A DNA stretch of 64,000 bases from Gardnerella vaginalis (GTDB lineage: Bacteria > Actinomycetota > Actinomycetes > Actinomycetales > Bifidobacteriaceae), in contig NZ_KQ956825.1 of assembly GCF_001546455.1 (NCBI RefSeq), positions 78,762 to 142,761 of the forward strand. Direction: 5' to 3'. The notes beneath the pieces are model-generated. The model was not told where the DNA came from and did not search any database. It was given only the letters and a program-made list of their open reading frames with translations. Position numbers and translations under genes: made by a program. Below are positions 38,301-53,300 of this stretch, one piece after another (the stretch's first letter is position 1; each line of letters begins with the position of its first letter).

Positions 38301-41300
38301 GCACCAAGTCAATCAGTTGTTTTCTGGTGCCGTTCCAATCTTCGCCTTCTACAAGAGCAAAAATATCTTCGTGCAACTTATCCATTACGTCGTCGCCGTG
38401 AATAATAGCATCTGCTACATTAACGTCTCTATTCGAAAGCATGTCTGTTAGTTGACCTGCAAGAACATGCAAAAAGTCAACCATTTTTTCAACAGTTTCT
38501 TTTGCCTGGCTAGGAATTGCCGACTCTGGCCAATCTCTTCTTGCGATTTGTGCAACGTGGCTAGCTAAATCTCCCATGCGTTCAAAAGTGGCAGCAAGTC
38601 TCATAGTTGCAACTACTTCTCGCAAATCTGTTGCAACTGGGTTTTGGCGAGCAAGCAGTATTAAACATTGATCTATAACGTTTGCTTCTAGAGCGTCTAA
38701 CTTTGCGTCGTTATCTATAACTGTTTGCGCGGATTCTATATCTGCGTTTACAAGCGCGTTTCCAGCATTGTTCATAGCTTTTGCAACAAGCTCTGCCATG
38801 CGTTCAATGTTTGATGCAACAGCCTTCATCTCTTCGTTGAAAATCACTCGCATGGTGTGTCCTTTCTTGCGATTTGCATTTTGAAGCATATTCGCGTTTT
38901 TAAACTTGCCATAATAAATTCTTGCTGTAATAAATTATAGACTACTGTGCGCACGTGCTTAAACAGATTAATCGCTTAAATGTGAGCGCGTTAGAGTATT
39001 CTTTAAGAGTATGCTTCAAGATTCGCCATCTTCGCCTTTAATGGTGTTTGTTGTTTTTGCTTTGATTGCACTTTGCGTTGCAATCGTTGTTGTTATGTTT
39101 GCATTTGACTTTATTTTGCAAACATTTCGCAATGTTTTTGTTCCGTTTTTTACATCCGATTTAAGTCGCGTTTTTAAAGCTATTAGGCGTTATTTTAGGC
39201 GCATCTTTAAGCGAATTTTTAGAGGCAATTTTAAGAAGATAAAAAAAGCTTTTGGCGATTTAGATTCTGGTTCCGATTCCGATTTTGATTTAGACGATAG
39301 TTCCGAAGATATTAGCTCCGACGCTTGCGCGGTTTTGGCTATGCTTCCAGGCGCAACCATTGTTGTTGATAAAAATAACGACGTTTTGCGCGCAAGTTCG
39401 CAAAGCTATACTCTCGGCGTTGTTTTAGACGATTCGATTGTTTCGCCGCGCGTTTTACAAGCCGTAAATAAAGTTCGTTTCTCTGGAGGGTCTGAAAGCT
39501 TTGACTTGGTGACTTATACGCCAAAACAATATGTAACAATTGACTCCGACTCTGCCGAAGTTGGCTCTAGTTCAATCGATTCTACTGCAATCGATTCTGG
39601 CACAATTGACCCTACTGCAATTGGCTCTACAGTACCCGCGTCTAATCCTTCTACAATTTCTAGACCTAACTGGCTTAACGTTACGGTTGGAAGCGTTGGA
39701 GCAGGCAAGGTTGTTGTTATTATAAACGACTCCAGTGCAGCGCATCGCTTTGAGCAAACGCGTAACGATTTTATAAGTAATGTTTCTAATCAACTTATTA
39801 AATCAACACGCATGATTTCCAGTCTTACTAATGTTTTGCAAACTAAAGATGTTAGTGCAAGCCGTATTAAAGATGTTGCTGCGTCTGCTCAAAAATCATC
39901 TAAACACTTGGAGCATATGCTAGAAGATTTGCTGCTTCTTATGCGCGCGCAAAGTCCTATAGACTCTTCAAAGGCTAGTGTTGTAAACGTTTTGAAAGTG
40001 TTGGAGGAAGTTAAATCACAGGTTTCTAGCCTTGTGCAAAGCAAAAATGTTAATGTAATTGTTAAGGCAGATTCTTCCATTAACGTTTTAGCAGATGCTA
40101 GCCAAATAATAGTTGCTGTTAGAAAACTTGTTGAAAATGCTATTATTTACTCGCCCAAAAATCGCAGTGTGGCGCTCTGCGCTTTAAAGTCAAACGATAA
40201 TAGATTTGCTGTGATTCGCGTTGTTGATTCTGGAATTGGAATTCCACTAAAAGATCAGCCGCGTATTTTCGAGCGTTTTTACAGGTCGAGCAATCAAAAT
40301 GATTCTAGCCAAGATGGTGTTGGATTGGGTCTTGCTATTGCAAAGCACGTGGCTCTTACGCATCATGGCAGTATAACATTGTGGAGTAGGCCAGGGCAGG
40401 GAACTACGGTTAACTTTGCTATTCCGCTTGCAAATTCGCTTGCAAATTCGGATGTAAATTAGATTAAGCGACTTATTTTCCGAGTCTTCTATAATCCCAG
40501 CGGTCGAAGTGTTCCCAGACTAAAAGCAAAATTCCAATTACAAATCCGCTAAGGCACACCACCGCAATAAACCACAGTATAAAATGCAAAATCGCAAGTA
40601 GAACGGTGATTAATGATGCTATTAGCCAAATAATTGTTCCAGCCATAAAAGCTTTGCACAAGTCTACGCGCAACGGCTTTGGCGCTTCTCTGCGTGCGTC
40701 TGGATTAATAATCGGTGCTAGCTTCATATGATTAACCATACATCTTTGCGTGTTCAATATCAATTTTAAGAATTGCATTGCGTACTGTGTTTTGTATCCG
40801 TACCACATTGTATTCTTTAAGTTTGTAAGTGTAAATTTGTGAATACGCTTTAGAAGATTTTAGGAGCGATTTTTTATGAAGCATGCTGAGCACGGCGCTA
40901 ATAAAGCAAAGGGGCGGTTTGGTTCGCCTTTTATGCTTTTTGCTTCTGTACGTGGTTCGCATGCCTCTTCCACAAATCGCGCTGCTGCAGTTTTGTCAAA
41001 TAATGGCGCTGTTGTAGGTTTGGAAAATGTAGATTTACAAGAATTTGCTGTTCCTTTAACACGCCGTCAGCGCAGAATGGCTCGTGCTACTAAAGAGCGT
41101 AAGAATCGTATGATTGTTTCGGCTTCTTTGTTTGCGTTAGTTGGAGCTGCTTTAACTTCTATGACTTTAAACAAGCCTAATAATATGGATTCTTTGGCTT
41201 CTAAGTCTTATTCTTCTAATTTAAGTTTTGTAGACGATTCTTCTGCTCAAGCAGCATCTCGTTCTAGTGCTAGAGAGAGCATTGATCGCGCTAGTAAGTA

Positions 41301-44300
41301 TTTAAACTTTAGTAGTGCTGTTGCTGGTCTTGAATCCGATTTAAATGCGTTTTCTACTAAGTCTTCTCATAAGTCTAAGTGGGATTTGGGTTCCATCTCC
41401 GATTTTAAAGTGTCGGAAATGTCTAAGTCGGCAGCAAATAATCCAAATGTTGCTGTTTTTATGGATTCAGACGCAAAGATTTTGCCAGCTGGCTTTAATC
41501 CAAATCACGATTCTGGCGATTCTGGAAACGCTTATGAATTCAGCCAATGCACGTGGTGGGTTTATATTCGCAGGCATCAGTTAGGTCTTCCTGTTGGCTC
41601 CAATATGGGAGATGGCTGGATGTGGGGCTGGTCTGCTCGTAAGCTCGGCTATTGGGTTGATCGTACTCCTCGCCACGTTGGAGACATTATGGTGTTTGGC
41701 CGTGGTCAGGCTGGTGTTAATCGCTATTATGGCCATGTTGCAATTGTAGAAAAGATTAATCAAGATGGTTCTATAGAAACCTCTGAATCTAGCGCTGAAT
41801 ATCATGGTAGAACTTATTCCAGAGTTGTTAGTGCTAAAGACGTTTCTGCTTTTGATTTTATTCACTACTAAATTCACTACTAAATTCACTACTAAATTCG
41901 CCACTATGGCTTTTAAAACTTTACTAGTATAAAGATTAGATTCATCAACTTTTGTTGATTTATCGCGCGATTTTTGCCGCTTTGTATTGTTAATGTGTTA
42001 ACATCGCTAATGATGGTTAAGCAAAATATTAAGCAAAATAAGATTTTTTCTTCTATAGTTGCGGGCGCTGCATGTGTAACGCTTCTTGCTACTATGGTTC
42101 CGTTTGCTTATGCTTCTGCCAAAGAATCTGCTGTTACTTCTACGCGTTCTTTCCCTAAACTCACCTCTGTTAAGCGAGATTTGCTTACTGAATCCACTTC
42201 TACAAGTGTTGATTCTAATTCGCATTGGGGTGGTATTGAGTCTTTGAACGTTCCTCAGACTAAGAGTGCCGAAGAAGTGGCCGCAGAAAATGCACGTAAT
42301 GCCGCTAATGCTGGCGATTACGATTTTGCAGCAAGCCGTTCTGGCGTTAGAGGAATGTCGCAAAATTATTTTGTTGCTCCTCCAGATGGCTCTTCTGTTT
42401 CTTCAATGCTTAATTTTGCCGCTCAATTTGTAGACAAAGTTCCTTATCGTTCTGGCGGAACAACTCCTGCTGGTTGGGATTGCTCGGGCTTTGTAAAGTA
42501 TGTTTTTGCCAATATGGGTATTTCTTTGCCTCGAACTTCTGGTGCGCAAGCAACTGTTGGCACAGCTGTTCCAAGCCTGGATCAGGCGGCTCCTGGAGAC
42601 ATTATTGCAAATGGCACTCATGCTGCTATTTACGTAGGCAACGGAATGGTTATTAATTCGCAATACGGCGGAACAAAGTATAGTCCTATTCCTTACGTCT
42701 TTACATCTGCCTACTCAATTCGCAGAGTTTTCTAGTTATTTTTGCGCGCAAAAGTGACGTTTAATCTTATATTGTTATATTGTAAATCTGCTGTGTCGCA
42801 ATAGACTCAAAACAATTAAACGGCTATTGTAGTATTTAAGCAAAGGTTGCAAAATTCGCGCATACTAGGAGGATCTAGATGACACAGAATGTTATTACAC
42901 AAGAAAAAGCTGTTCTTGTAGGCGTTGATGGTTCTCATGCAAGCTATAAGGCTGTTTGGTGGGCATCCAACTACGCTAAGCACGCTGGATTGCAGCTTCA
43001 AATTGTTTGCGCATATTCTTTGCCAAGTTATGCGGCTGTGTCTTTTGATGCAACTTATACCGCCATTGGAGACGATAACGTTGCTCATCAAGACGCGCAA
43101 GAGATTTTATCTAGAGCCAAAGCCGTAGCTTTAGAGCAGGGTGTTGACGCAACAACTCTTATTGTTACGGGAGACCCTTCTTCCGTGTTTGTGGAGCTTT
43201 CTAGAAACTATCAGCTTATTGTTATTGGAAACCGCGGAAAAGGTGGATTAGCAGAGCGTTTGCTTGGCACAACAAGTTCTTCGCTACCAGCTTATGCCTA
43301 TTGCCCAATTGTTGTTGTTCCATACACCGACGATGATGGTCAGAGAATTCACTTGAACAATAAGATTTCTAAGATTGCAGTTGGCTCCGATGAATCTAAG
43401 TGGGGCTTAAAAGCGCTTGAGATTGCTGCCGACTTGGCAGATAGCTGGAATGCTCAGTTAGACGTTATCTCCGCTGTTCCTAGCGTTCAGGGTGCTGAGG
43501 GAGATACGGCAGTTATGGGATCTTATATGGAAGATCTTGATGAGCGCGTAAAGCCGATTTTGCAGCGTTTGCCAAACCTAAAGATTCATCGTTCCGTGGT
43601 TCCAGGATCTGCTGTAAACGCTTTGACTCAAGCCAGCTTAAACAACGATTTGGTTGTTGTTGGCTCTAGGGGCAGGGGCGGATTTACTGGTTTGCTTCTT
43701 GGCTCCATTAGCCAAGGTTTGCTTCAGCATTCGTCTAGGCCAGTGTATGTTGTTCCACGCAAGTATGTGGAGCTAAGCGCAGCGCAAGTGGCTCAGCAGG
43801 CTATTGCTAGTAGCAACGCGGCGCCTATTGACTCTATTAATGGCGTTCATAAAGTTGATGTTCCAAAGGCTGGTGTAGAAGAAGCTAAGCAGATTGAGCA
43901 AACAATCGATCCGCTTCACTAGAGTAGTAACGCTAAGCGCTAAAACATAAATCGCGTATAAGGCACTAATTGTGTTTTATACGCGATTTTTTCAAGCTTG
44001 TATTGTTAATATGCTTTTAGTTTTTCTTAAGCAAGAATCGTGCTCGTCTTGCCTCGCGAGCAGCACGCTTTTTAGCCATTTCTTGATTATTAATGCTAAT
44101 TGCGCGCTGATAAATCTTAATTAATTCTTGAGCTTGCTTTTTAAAATCATTGTTCTTTGAGTATTCAAGAACATTTTCTTTTAGCTTTGCTTGCTCTTCT
44201 TGGCTCATATTAAGAACGCGGCTAAACACTTGCTTAAAATCTTCTTTAGAATCCCACTGATAGCCATTTTTGCCACTAATAATCTGATTTTCGTTAGGAG

Positions 44301-47300
44301 CGTCGTGCTTAACAAGCGCAAATAAGCCAGAGGCCATTGCCTCCAGCATAGAAAGCGAATGCATCTCCGATAAAGAAGCGGTGGTGTAGTAGTCCATTGC
44401 GTGCAAATACTTAGGAATTTGCGTGTGGTCAATAGGCCCTAGAAGGTAGATTCTATCTTCAAAACCTTTGCTTGCCACCTTATTGCGCAAGTCATCTAAA
44501 TCAGGGCCTCCGCCAATAACAACCAATCGAGCCAAATCGCGTGGAAAATCGCAGTACATAAAGTTGTCAATTAACTCGCTAATGTTCTTTTCTGCGCCAA
44601 TTCTTCCAACAAAAACAAACAACTTTGTAGAATCTGCAATACCGTATTTTTTACGGAATTCTTCTCTAAAAGCAATTCGTTCTGGCGTAGGCAAGAATTT
44701 TTTGTATTCAACGGCATTGCTAAGAACAACAACCTTTTTGTCAACTTTTTGGCGGTCAATATAAGCCTGAGCCTTAGAAGACATGCTTGTAATAATTGTT
44801 GCGTTTTTAGAAAATCGCGTAAAATATTTTGCCGAAATATTCCTCGAAAACTCGGTAAAATGCTTTAAGCCAATGTAAAACAGGAATTTATCGTATTCGG
44901 TGTGTAGCGTGTACACAACTGGAATATGCTCTTTTTTGGCCACTTCTAGGCCGATTTCTCCAATGCCGAACTCGTTTTGAATATGAATAATGTCTGGCTT
45001 AAAGTTAATCGGGAATTTTTTGCGCATATTTCCAATTGGAATCGCAACCCTATATTTGTAGAGCTTTTTTAAAAGAATACCCGGAACGTACACAACGCCG
45101 TCTACGAGCTTTGTTTTACGCTGTTTTTCGGAGCCAACCGTAACAACAAGAACCTCATGCCCAAGTTCCTCGTACATTTTTTTAAGCATGTAGGATTGTG
45201 TTGCTACGCCGTTTATGTATGGTGGATACGTTTCCGTAAAAATAGCGATTTTCAAAGTTTCCTCCGATTACATAAATAGCTCTAACAACCTTAAAAGTGT
45301 AGCATTGTGTTTAGCATTGTGCCACAAATCGTTATTTTTTGCCACTTTAGTGGCGTTTTCTTGACGCTAGGTTGCTGGTTGTTTTTCCGCGCTCTAAAAG
45401 TGCTGGCGCCAATCTTCCCATTAATGCCGAATATTTACGCTAACTTGTACAACAGCTCCGCGCTCAAGCGTGTGCTTAACTGTGCAACCCTTGCTAATAT
45501 GCTTTTCCATGCGTTCTTTTAGCGCTTGTGCATCTTCGCTTGTTAGCGCAGGTTTTGCGTTTGTGGCGTCTACTGTTAAGTCTTCTTGGAATCTTAAGTA
45601 AGTTCCTTCTTCGGGGTCGTAAGTGCCATTTACAACTACGCGCGCGCCTTTTCCCTCTCCAATCGCGTGTTCAACTGCATATTGGCTACTTAAAGCCGTG
45701 CATCCTGCTAGCGCTATTTGCATTAGCTCAACAGGCGAGAATTGTCCTTCGCCTTTGCCAAATTCCAAAGTTGCTCCGTCTTCGCTTTTTGCAATCCAAG
45801 AGCCGTCTTCTAATCGCTCAACCCATATTCTTCTAGCCATTTTTGCTCCTTTGCAGTTGTTGTGTTTAGATAAAACAATTATATAAAGATATACAGTTAT
45901 TTGCACATACATTGGTGGTGTTGAATTTAGCTAATGCTAGAATAAACGTATGGCTTTAACTCAACAAGAACTTGCAGATTTGCGCGCGCGCGTGCCGCAA
46001 AAACCAGTATCCAATATTCCTACTCCTTACGAAGATTTAGTTAGAAAAATCTTTATGGAAGGAACGTTAAAATCGGATCGCACTGGCACGGGAACAATAT
46101 CTCTTTTTGGTCAGCAAATTCGCTTTGACTTAAGCAAGAGTTTTCCGCTTATAACAACAAAAACCGTGTTCTTTAAGGGGCTTGCATACGAGCTTCTTTG
46201 GTTCCTTAAAGGTTCCAGCAATGTGCGTTGGTTGCAAGAAAACGGTGTGCATATTTGGGATGAGTGGGCAGATGAAAACGGCGATTTAGGCCCTGTTTAC
46301 GGCGTTCAATGGCGTAGTTGGCCAGCTCCAACAGAGCAAAATCCAAATCGAACAATCGACCAGATTGCAAACGTTATGGATCTTATTAAAAATCATCCTG
46401 ATTCTAGAAGAATGATTGTTAGCGCCTGGAATCCTGCGGAAGTAGAGAATATGGCTTTGCCTCCATGCCACTCGCTTTTCCAGTTCTACGTTGCCGATGG
46501 CAAGCTCTCTTGCCAGCTTTATCAGCGTTCTTGTGATATGTTCCTTGGCGTGCCATTCAACATTGCCTCTTACTCGCTTTTAACAATGATGATGGCTCAG
46601 CAGGCAGGCCTTGAGCCAGGAGAGTTTGTTTGGACGGGCGGCGATTGCCATATTTACGACAATCACGTAGAGCAAGTGCTTGAGCAGCTTTCGCGAGAGC
46701 CGTACCCGTATCCTAAGCTAGAAATTAATAAAGCTGATTCTATTTTTAGCTACGACTATAGCGATTTTAAGGTTGTTGATTATAAGCATCATCCTACGAT
46801 TAAAGCTCCTGTAGCAGTGTGACTTTTAACTGTTTGCTTTATTTAGTAATTGATTAGTAGATTTACGTAGGAGTTTTATGACTAGCAATACTGTGATTAG
46901 CAATACTGTGACTAGCAATATTCCTGTGCGTTTAATTTGGGGTCAGGCATACGATTTGCAAGGCCTAGCAGGCGCAATGGGTGTTAATGGTGGCATGCCT
47001 TGGAGGCTTTCCCCAGATTTGCGCTATTTTAAGGCAATGACAATCTCTTGCCCAGTAATAATGGGTAGGGGAACTTGGGATGCTACGCCAGAAAAATTTA
47101 GGCCTCTTCCTGGTCGCGAAAATATTGTTGTTTCTAGGAATCCAGATTTTAATCCAAATGGAGCGAAAAGCTTTACAAATATACAAGATGCAATCTGCTA
47201 CGCAAAAAAGTGGATTGAAGATAATCCTATTGAGCTTGTAGATTCTTCGGATTTGCCAAAAGATGGCAGAGCAATTTGGATTATTGGCGGCGGAGCAATC

Positions 47301-50300
47301 TTTAAAGAAGTGATTAATTCAAAAATCGTTGACGCTGCCTACGTAACTCAGATTGATACTAGAGTAGAAGCAGATACGTTTGCTCCAAACATTCAAAAAC
47401 TTGTAGATGATGGATTGTGGACTATAGCGCGCGATGACGATTGGCAGGAATCGCCTATAAAAGTTGGCGCAAATCAATTTAATGCAAAATATAAGTTTAT
47501 GGTGTATAAGCCAGTTAAATCTAAGAAATAAGCCAGATTAAGGATATGTATGGAATCTTTAAACAAAATTCACGTAGACGCTAAGCATCCGTATGTTGTT
47601 ATGACGGTTTGTACGGGAAATATTTGCAGGTCTCCAATGGCAGAAATTGTTTTGCGCAACGAGTTTAAGCTTAGGGGATTAAGCGATGTTGTTGCTGTAA
47701 AATCATGCGGAGTAAGCGATGAAGAATACGGAAATCCTATTGATCCGCGTGCGCAAAGAGAGCTTAAAAGTAGGGGATATTCTTTGCCATTAAGCCATTT
47801 TGCGCATAGGATTGAGCGAGACGAAATAGAAGAGACGAATCTTTTTCTTCCAATGACGGCTTCGCATATGCAATCTTTACTTAGGATTATTCCGCCGCAA
47901 AAGCGTGGTCTTGTACACATGTACAGGTCTTTTGATCCACAGTTGCCAAAGCCACAAGCTGGGCGCGAAGCTGCTTTAGATTTGGCGGATCCTTGGTATG
48001 GAGGCCCTAAAGAGTTTGAGATTGCAATGGATCAAGTAGAAGAGTGCGCTCCGTACATTGTTGATTGGGTAGAAGCGCACATAACGCGAGAATAATAGGA
48101 TTTATTTTCCTCTTAAAGCTCTGCGGCTCACGCGTGGCGTGTGCGTAGGGTCAATTCCCTTTGGAATTCCAAATCCTAGCTTTCCTTGCAAAGTGCGCAA
48201 GCGGTCGTTTAGAATCGCAAGCTCCGTTTTAGTAAGGAAGAATCTGCGGTTTGGGTGAATTGCTGCAAGAGGAGCAAACTTATGATTTGTAGGAATTAAA
48301 GTTTTAGACTTTAAAACTGTGGTTCTTAAATCTCTAAGCTTAATTTGATTTTGTCCGTTTCCAACGCAAATACGGTACACAGGTATACTAGACCCAGCTG
48401 TAACGCTTTTAATTGCATGCTCCTGGCGATTCATAGCTTGGCTTAGTCTTTCGTAATTGCCTTCTCCAACAAGAAAGATTCCGTTAAAGCCAGTTCCGCG
48501 CCAAATAGCATCTTTTGTGCGAGGATCAACCCAAACTGGCTGCTGTGGGAATGTAAAACCGCCCTTATTGATTGCGCTTAGAATTCCAGCGGCAGCTCCA
48601 GGCTTGCCTTCTAGTTTTGCGTATCCAACTTTATCTGCGCGCTTTGTTAAAACAACCGTAAAAAGCAAAAGCCCCAGCATAAGCGCTGTTACAACCATCA
48701 TAATCCATGTAAAAATGGACCAGCGCAAAATAACGCCAGCTATAACGCACAGAACTACAGGGGCTGCAAAAGCCAATCCAAGCCAAAGTGGAAGCTGCTT
48801 ATCGTCTGTATGCGTGTACTTGTAAATGCGCATAATCTGTGAAATCATGCCCGATTTCTTAGTATTCTTTGACTTTTCGTTTGCCATTTTGCGTTTATCC
48901 CCTATACGATATTCGCGTTATTTTTGTTTTGTGCTTATTGCAAGGCTTGTACCACGTTTGTGCCGCTATTACTTAAGCAGCATGCTACAAACACACATTG
49001 CTATAAATCATATCTTTGTTGGTATACTAGCGCTTTACTTTGGCCAGTTTCCGCGTTTTGGTGTGCTTGGCTTTGGTAACCTCCACCTACGCATTTGTAT
49101 TGCGCGACTGCAGGCATACATTGCCGACCTAGAGCTTTTAGCAACAGCCGCCTGGCCGTACTTCTTAACAAGTTCTTTTCTAAGTTTGCGCCACATTATT
49201 AAAACGTCAATAATCGCAGCAAAAAGATACGCGTAAAGAATAATCGCAAGCGCAAAATAAAGAACAATATACTTAGTAGACAAGAAGTTTTGTGTAAAGA
49301 AGATGCAAATCATAATTACGATTGCAAACGGAACAAAAAATTCTCCAACATTAAAGCGTGCGTCTACGTAATCGCGAATATACACTCTCCATGGAAGTTG
49401 CTCCGACTTTGGCATATGCGCTAAATCGCCATTTTTCATAGCGTCATACTGTTCATTTTCGCGCTGGCGAATTCTGGCGCGTGCAGCCTTTGCGCTAGCT
49501 TTGCGGTCTTTTGGCACAAGCGGCCTAAGATTTTGCGCTGCAGCCTCGTTCCTTTTAGGAGTTGGCGCATTTTTTGTGCGAGATTTTGCATTGTTTTCTG
49601 CTTTATTCTCGCTATTTTCATTGGCTGCTGATTGATTGCCATTTTGCGCATTATTATCAGCATCTTTTTTTACGAATGGATTCCATGTCATGTTTGCAGA
49701 TTACCCAACAGACTAGACGCGTTCCATAGATTTTGCTGGCTGTTAATGTTGTTAATATTAATGTTGTTAATAGTGTGATAGTGGTTAGATAGTAGTTAAT
49801 TGCTTGAGCAGTTGTTTTGGCTATTTGTTTTAAGGAGATTTGTATGGCTAATCTTAATGTGGAAGACGTTAAGAATCGTGTTAGCGCTGCGTGGAACGAT
49901 GTTATATCTGTTCTTAGTAAAAAGATAGAGCTTGGAGCTGTTTCTGCTAAAGGCATTACTGGAGATCATATGCGCGCTTCGGCGCAATACGTGGCTGGAG
50001 TATTGCGCGAAGTTGGTGTTGATGCTCGAGTTGAACAGTCCAAGAATCCAGACGGTACTCCAGGCGCATTTGAGGTTGTTGGATCTCGTATAGTAAACCC
50101 AAATGCTCCAACAGTTTTGCTTTACGCTCATCACGATGTTCAGCCTGTTCCAGATGCAAGCGAGTGGAACACAGATCCTTTTAAAGGAACCGAGATAGAT
50201 GGGCGATTGTACGGTCGCGGTAGCGCGGACGATGGTGGCGGAATTGCCATTCACTACGGCGCTTTGCGTGCTTTAAGCGAAGATTTAGGCGTAAACATTA

Positions 50301-53300
50301 AGGTGTTTATTGAAGGCGAAGAGGAGATGGGCTCTCCAAGCTTTATTCCGTTTATTGAATCTCACAAAGCTGAGTTTGAATCCGATGTGATTATTGTTGC
50401 GGATTCTGGCAATTGGTCTGCCGAAATTCCAAGCCTTACAACTAGCTTGCGCGGAAACACTACTGTAGACGTTAAGGTTAAGGTTCTTGGTCATCAAGTT
50501 CACTCTGGTCAGTTTGGTGGACCTATTTTAGACGCCTACACGCTCGCTTCAATGCTGATTGCTTCTCTTTACAATAAAGACGGCGATTTGGATGTGCCTG
50601 GAATTGAATCGCAAGAGCCTGTTGGCGGCTTGCAACGCGATTTAGACGAATCGCAAGTTAGAGCCGATTCTTCGGTAGTGGATTCTTATAAGCTTGCAGG
50701 AACTGGCTCGCTTGCTGCACGAATGTGGACTAAGCCAAGTTTGACTGTTATTGGAATGGACGCGCATCCAGTAGAGGAAAGCTTTAACGTTATTGCTCAC
50801 GAAACACGCTTGCGACTTTCGCTTAGAACTGCGCCTTGCCAGCGCCCTGAGGCTGCACAAAAAGCGTTGAGTGATTTTCTAGTTGCAAACGCTCCGTTTG
50901 GCGCGCAAGTAACTGTAGAGCCTCTAGACAATGGCATGGGTTGGGCTATGGATCCAAATGCAATTGCAACTAAAGATGCGCTCGCTTCTATGAAGGACGC
51001 TTTTGGTGTAGACCCTATTAACAAGGGCGAAGGTGGTTCGATTCCATTTATTCCAGAATTGCAACGAATCTTCCCTAAAGCACAGGTTTTGGTTACGGGT
51101 CCAGAAGATCCAAAGTCTAATGCTCATAGCCCAAACGAGTCGATTTCTCTTTCTGGCTTGGAATCGAATATTGTAACGGAAGCTTTGCTGCTTAGTCGCT
51201 TAGCTAAGTAGTGAAGTAGTGTTATAAATTTTGGCTTGCGCACAAAGCGCGCGAACACGTTGATTTTGTGCGCGAGTCTACACAGTGCCGTAAAATTTTC
51301 AGTCGACACGGGTGCTTTGCGTAATTCGTAAAGCTGAGAGAAACCGCTTGAACGTGAATCCAGATAATGCTGGCGCACGGAGATCAGTTTTTCCCCTGCC
51401 TAAAAATCATTGCCATAAAGGATTTGCTATGCCCGATGCATTTAAAACGCAGGTTTTGAACGAAACCAAACAGCATAAAGCTGAAACTTTCCTTCCATCG
51501 GCTTTTAGTGCTGCTCAGTTGCGTTTTGAGAATTGGGGTTATCGTCATGCCTCTCGCAAGGCGTTTGCTGTTCGTGGTTTGAACCTAACTATTGAAGCAG
51601 GGCAAAGAGTTTTGCTACTAGGAGCATCGGGCATAGGCAAGTCTACTATTCTCGAAGGCGCTGCTGGATTAATAGGCAGCGATATTATTCTTAAATCCAA
51701 TTCAAACGTTAAAAACAATCAATCTTCTTCAAGCCAGTCTTCTTTAAAGCAGAATGTTTTAGTAGAAGACGAAGATGGCGGAGTGAGTGAAGGTGCAGTA
51801 TTTGTAGACGATGTACCAGTTCATAAGGCTCGCGGACGCGTTGGCTTAGTTTTGCAAGACCCAGAAGCGCAAGCGATTTTTCAACGTTTAGGCGATAACG
51901 TTGCATTTGGGCCAGAAAATATGAATGTTCCACGTAAAGAAATCTGGAATATTGTTGACGAAAGTCTTAAAGAGGTTGGCTTAGATGGTTTGCAACTTCA
52001 TCGCTCTACAGCGCATTTAAGCGGTGGTCAAATGCAGCGATTGGCTCTTGCTGGCGCGCTGGCAATGAAGCCTAGTGTTCTTCTTTTAGACGAGCCTACA
52101 GCAAATCTTGATCCAGACGGCGTTGAGCAAATCGTTGCAGCCGTTAAAAAGGTGCTTGATAATACTCATGCAACAATGGTTCTTGTAGAACATCATGCTC
52201 AGCCTTGGATTGATTTAATAGACCGAGTAATTGTTCTTGGGCTTGATAACAACAAAAATGGCGGCAGCAATAAAGGTGAAACTTTTGTTCACGATGACGA
52301 TATTGCAAGAGGCGAGAGCGCTAAAACAATAATCGTAGCTGATGGCACTCCAGACCAGGTGTTTAATCGCAAGGATCTTGACTTTGAAGATCTTGGAATA
52401 TGGCTTCCAGACAAGTACAAGGATCCAAAAAATCGCAATATAACTAGGATTCACGTTAACGGAGAGCCTGATTGCGACCCTTCTGTAGGAGATGGAAAAG
52501 TAGTTTTATCTACAAAAAACCTTGCGATTAGTCATACGGATACTCCAATAGCCAAAAACATTAATCTTGAGTTTAATTCTGGCCAAATAACGGCTTTGGT
52601 TGGTGCAAACGGTGCTGGAAAATCTACTTTATCGCTAACTCTGGCAGGATTAATTCCATCTCTAGAAGGTGAAGTCGTAGCAAGCGAGGATCTTTGTAAA
52701 GATTTAGACTCAAGTGATCCTATAAAATGGAAGTCAACTGAACTTGCTAAAAGAATTTCGTATGTTTTTCAAAATCCAGAACATCAATTTGCGTGCGGAA
52801 CTGTTTTAGAAGAGGTTATGTTAGGACCTATTAGAACAGGCATGAGCGAGGAAGACGCTCGTTCTAAGGCTCAAGAGCTTCTAGAACGATTCCGATTGCT
52901 TAGATACGCCAACGCAAATCCGTACACTCTTTCTGGAGGAGAAAAGCGAAGGCTCACAGTTGCAGCGTCTTTGGCAGCAGCTCCAAGAGTTTTGATTTTA
53001 GATGAGCCAACTTTTGGCCAAGATCGAAAAACTTGGATGCAAATTATAAAGCTGATTGCAAGTCTTAGGGCAGACGGCGTTAGCGTTATTGTTGTTACTC
53101 ACGATAAAGAGCTAGTAGACGCTCTTGGCGCGCGTTTGGTTGAACTTTTGCCAGTTAACAATGCTAAGAATAGTGATTCTGGCGATTTAGGCGATTTAGA
53201 CGATTTAGACGATTTACAAGAATCGCCAGCAGCCGCAGTTTGCGATTCTTCCGAAGCTCTGTCTTCTACAACTTGTGCAACCAATATATCGCGAATAAAG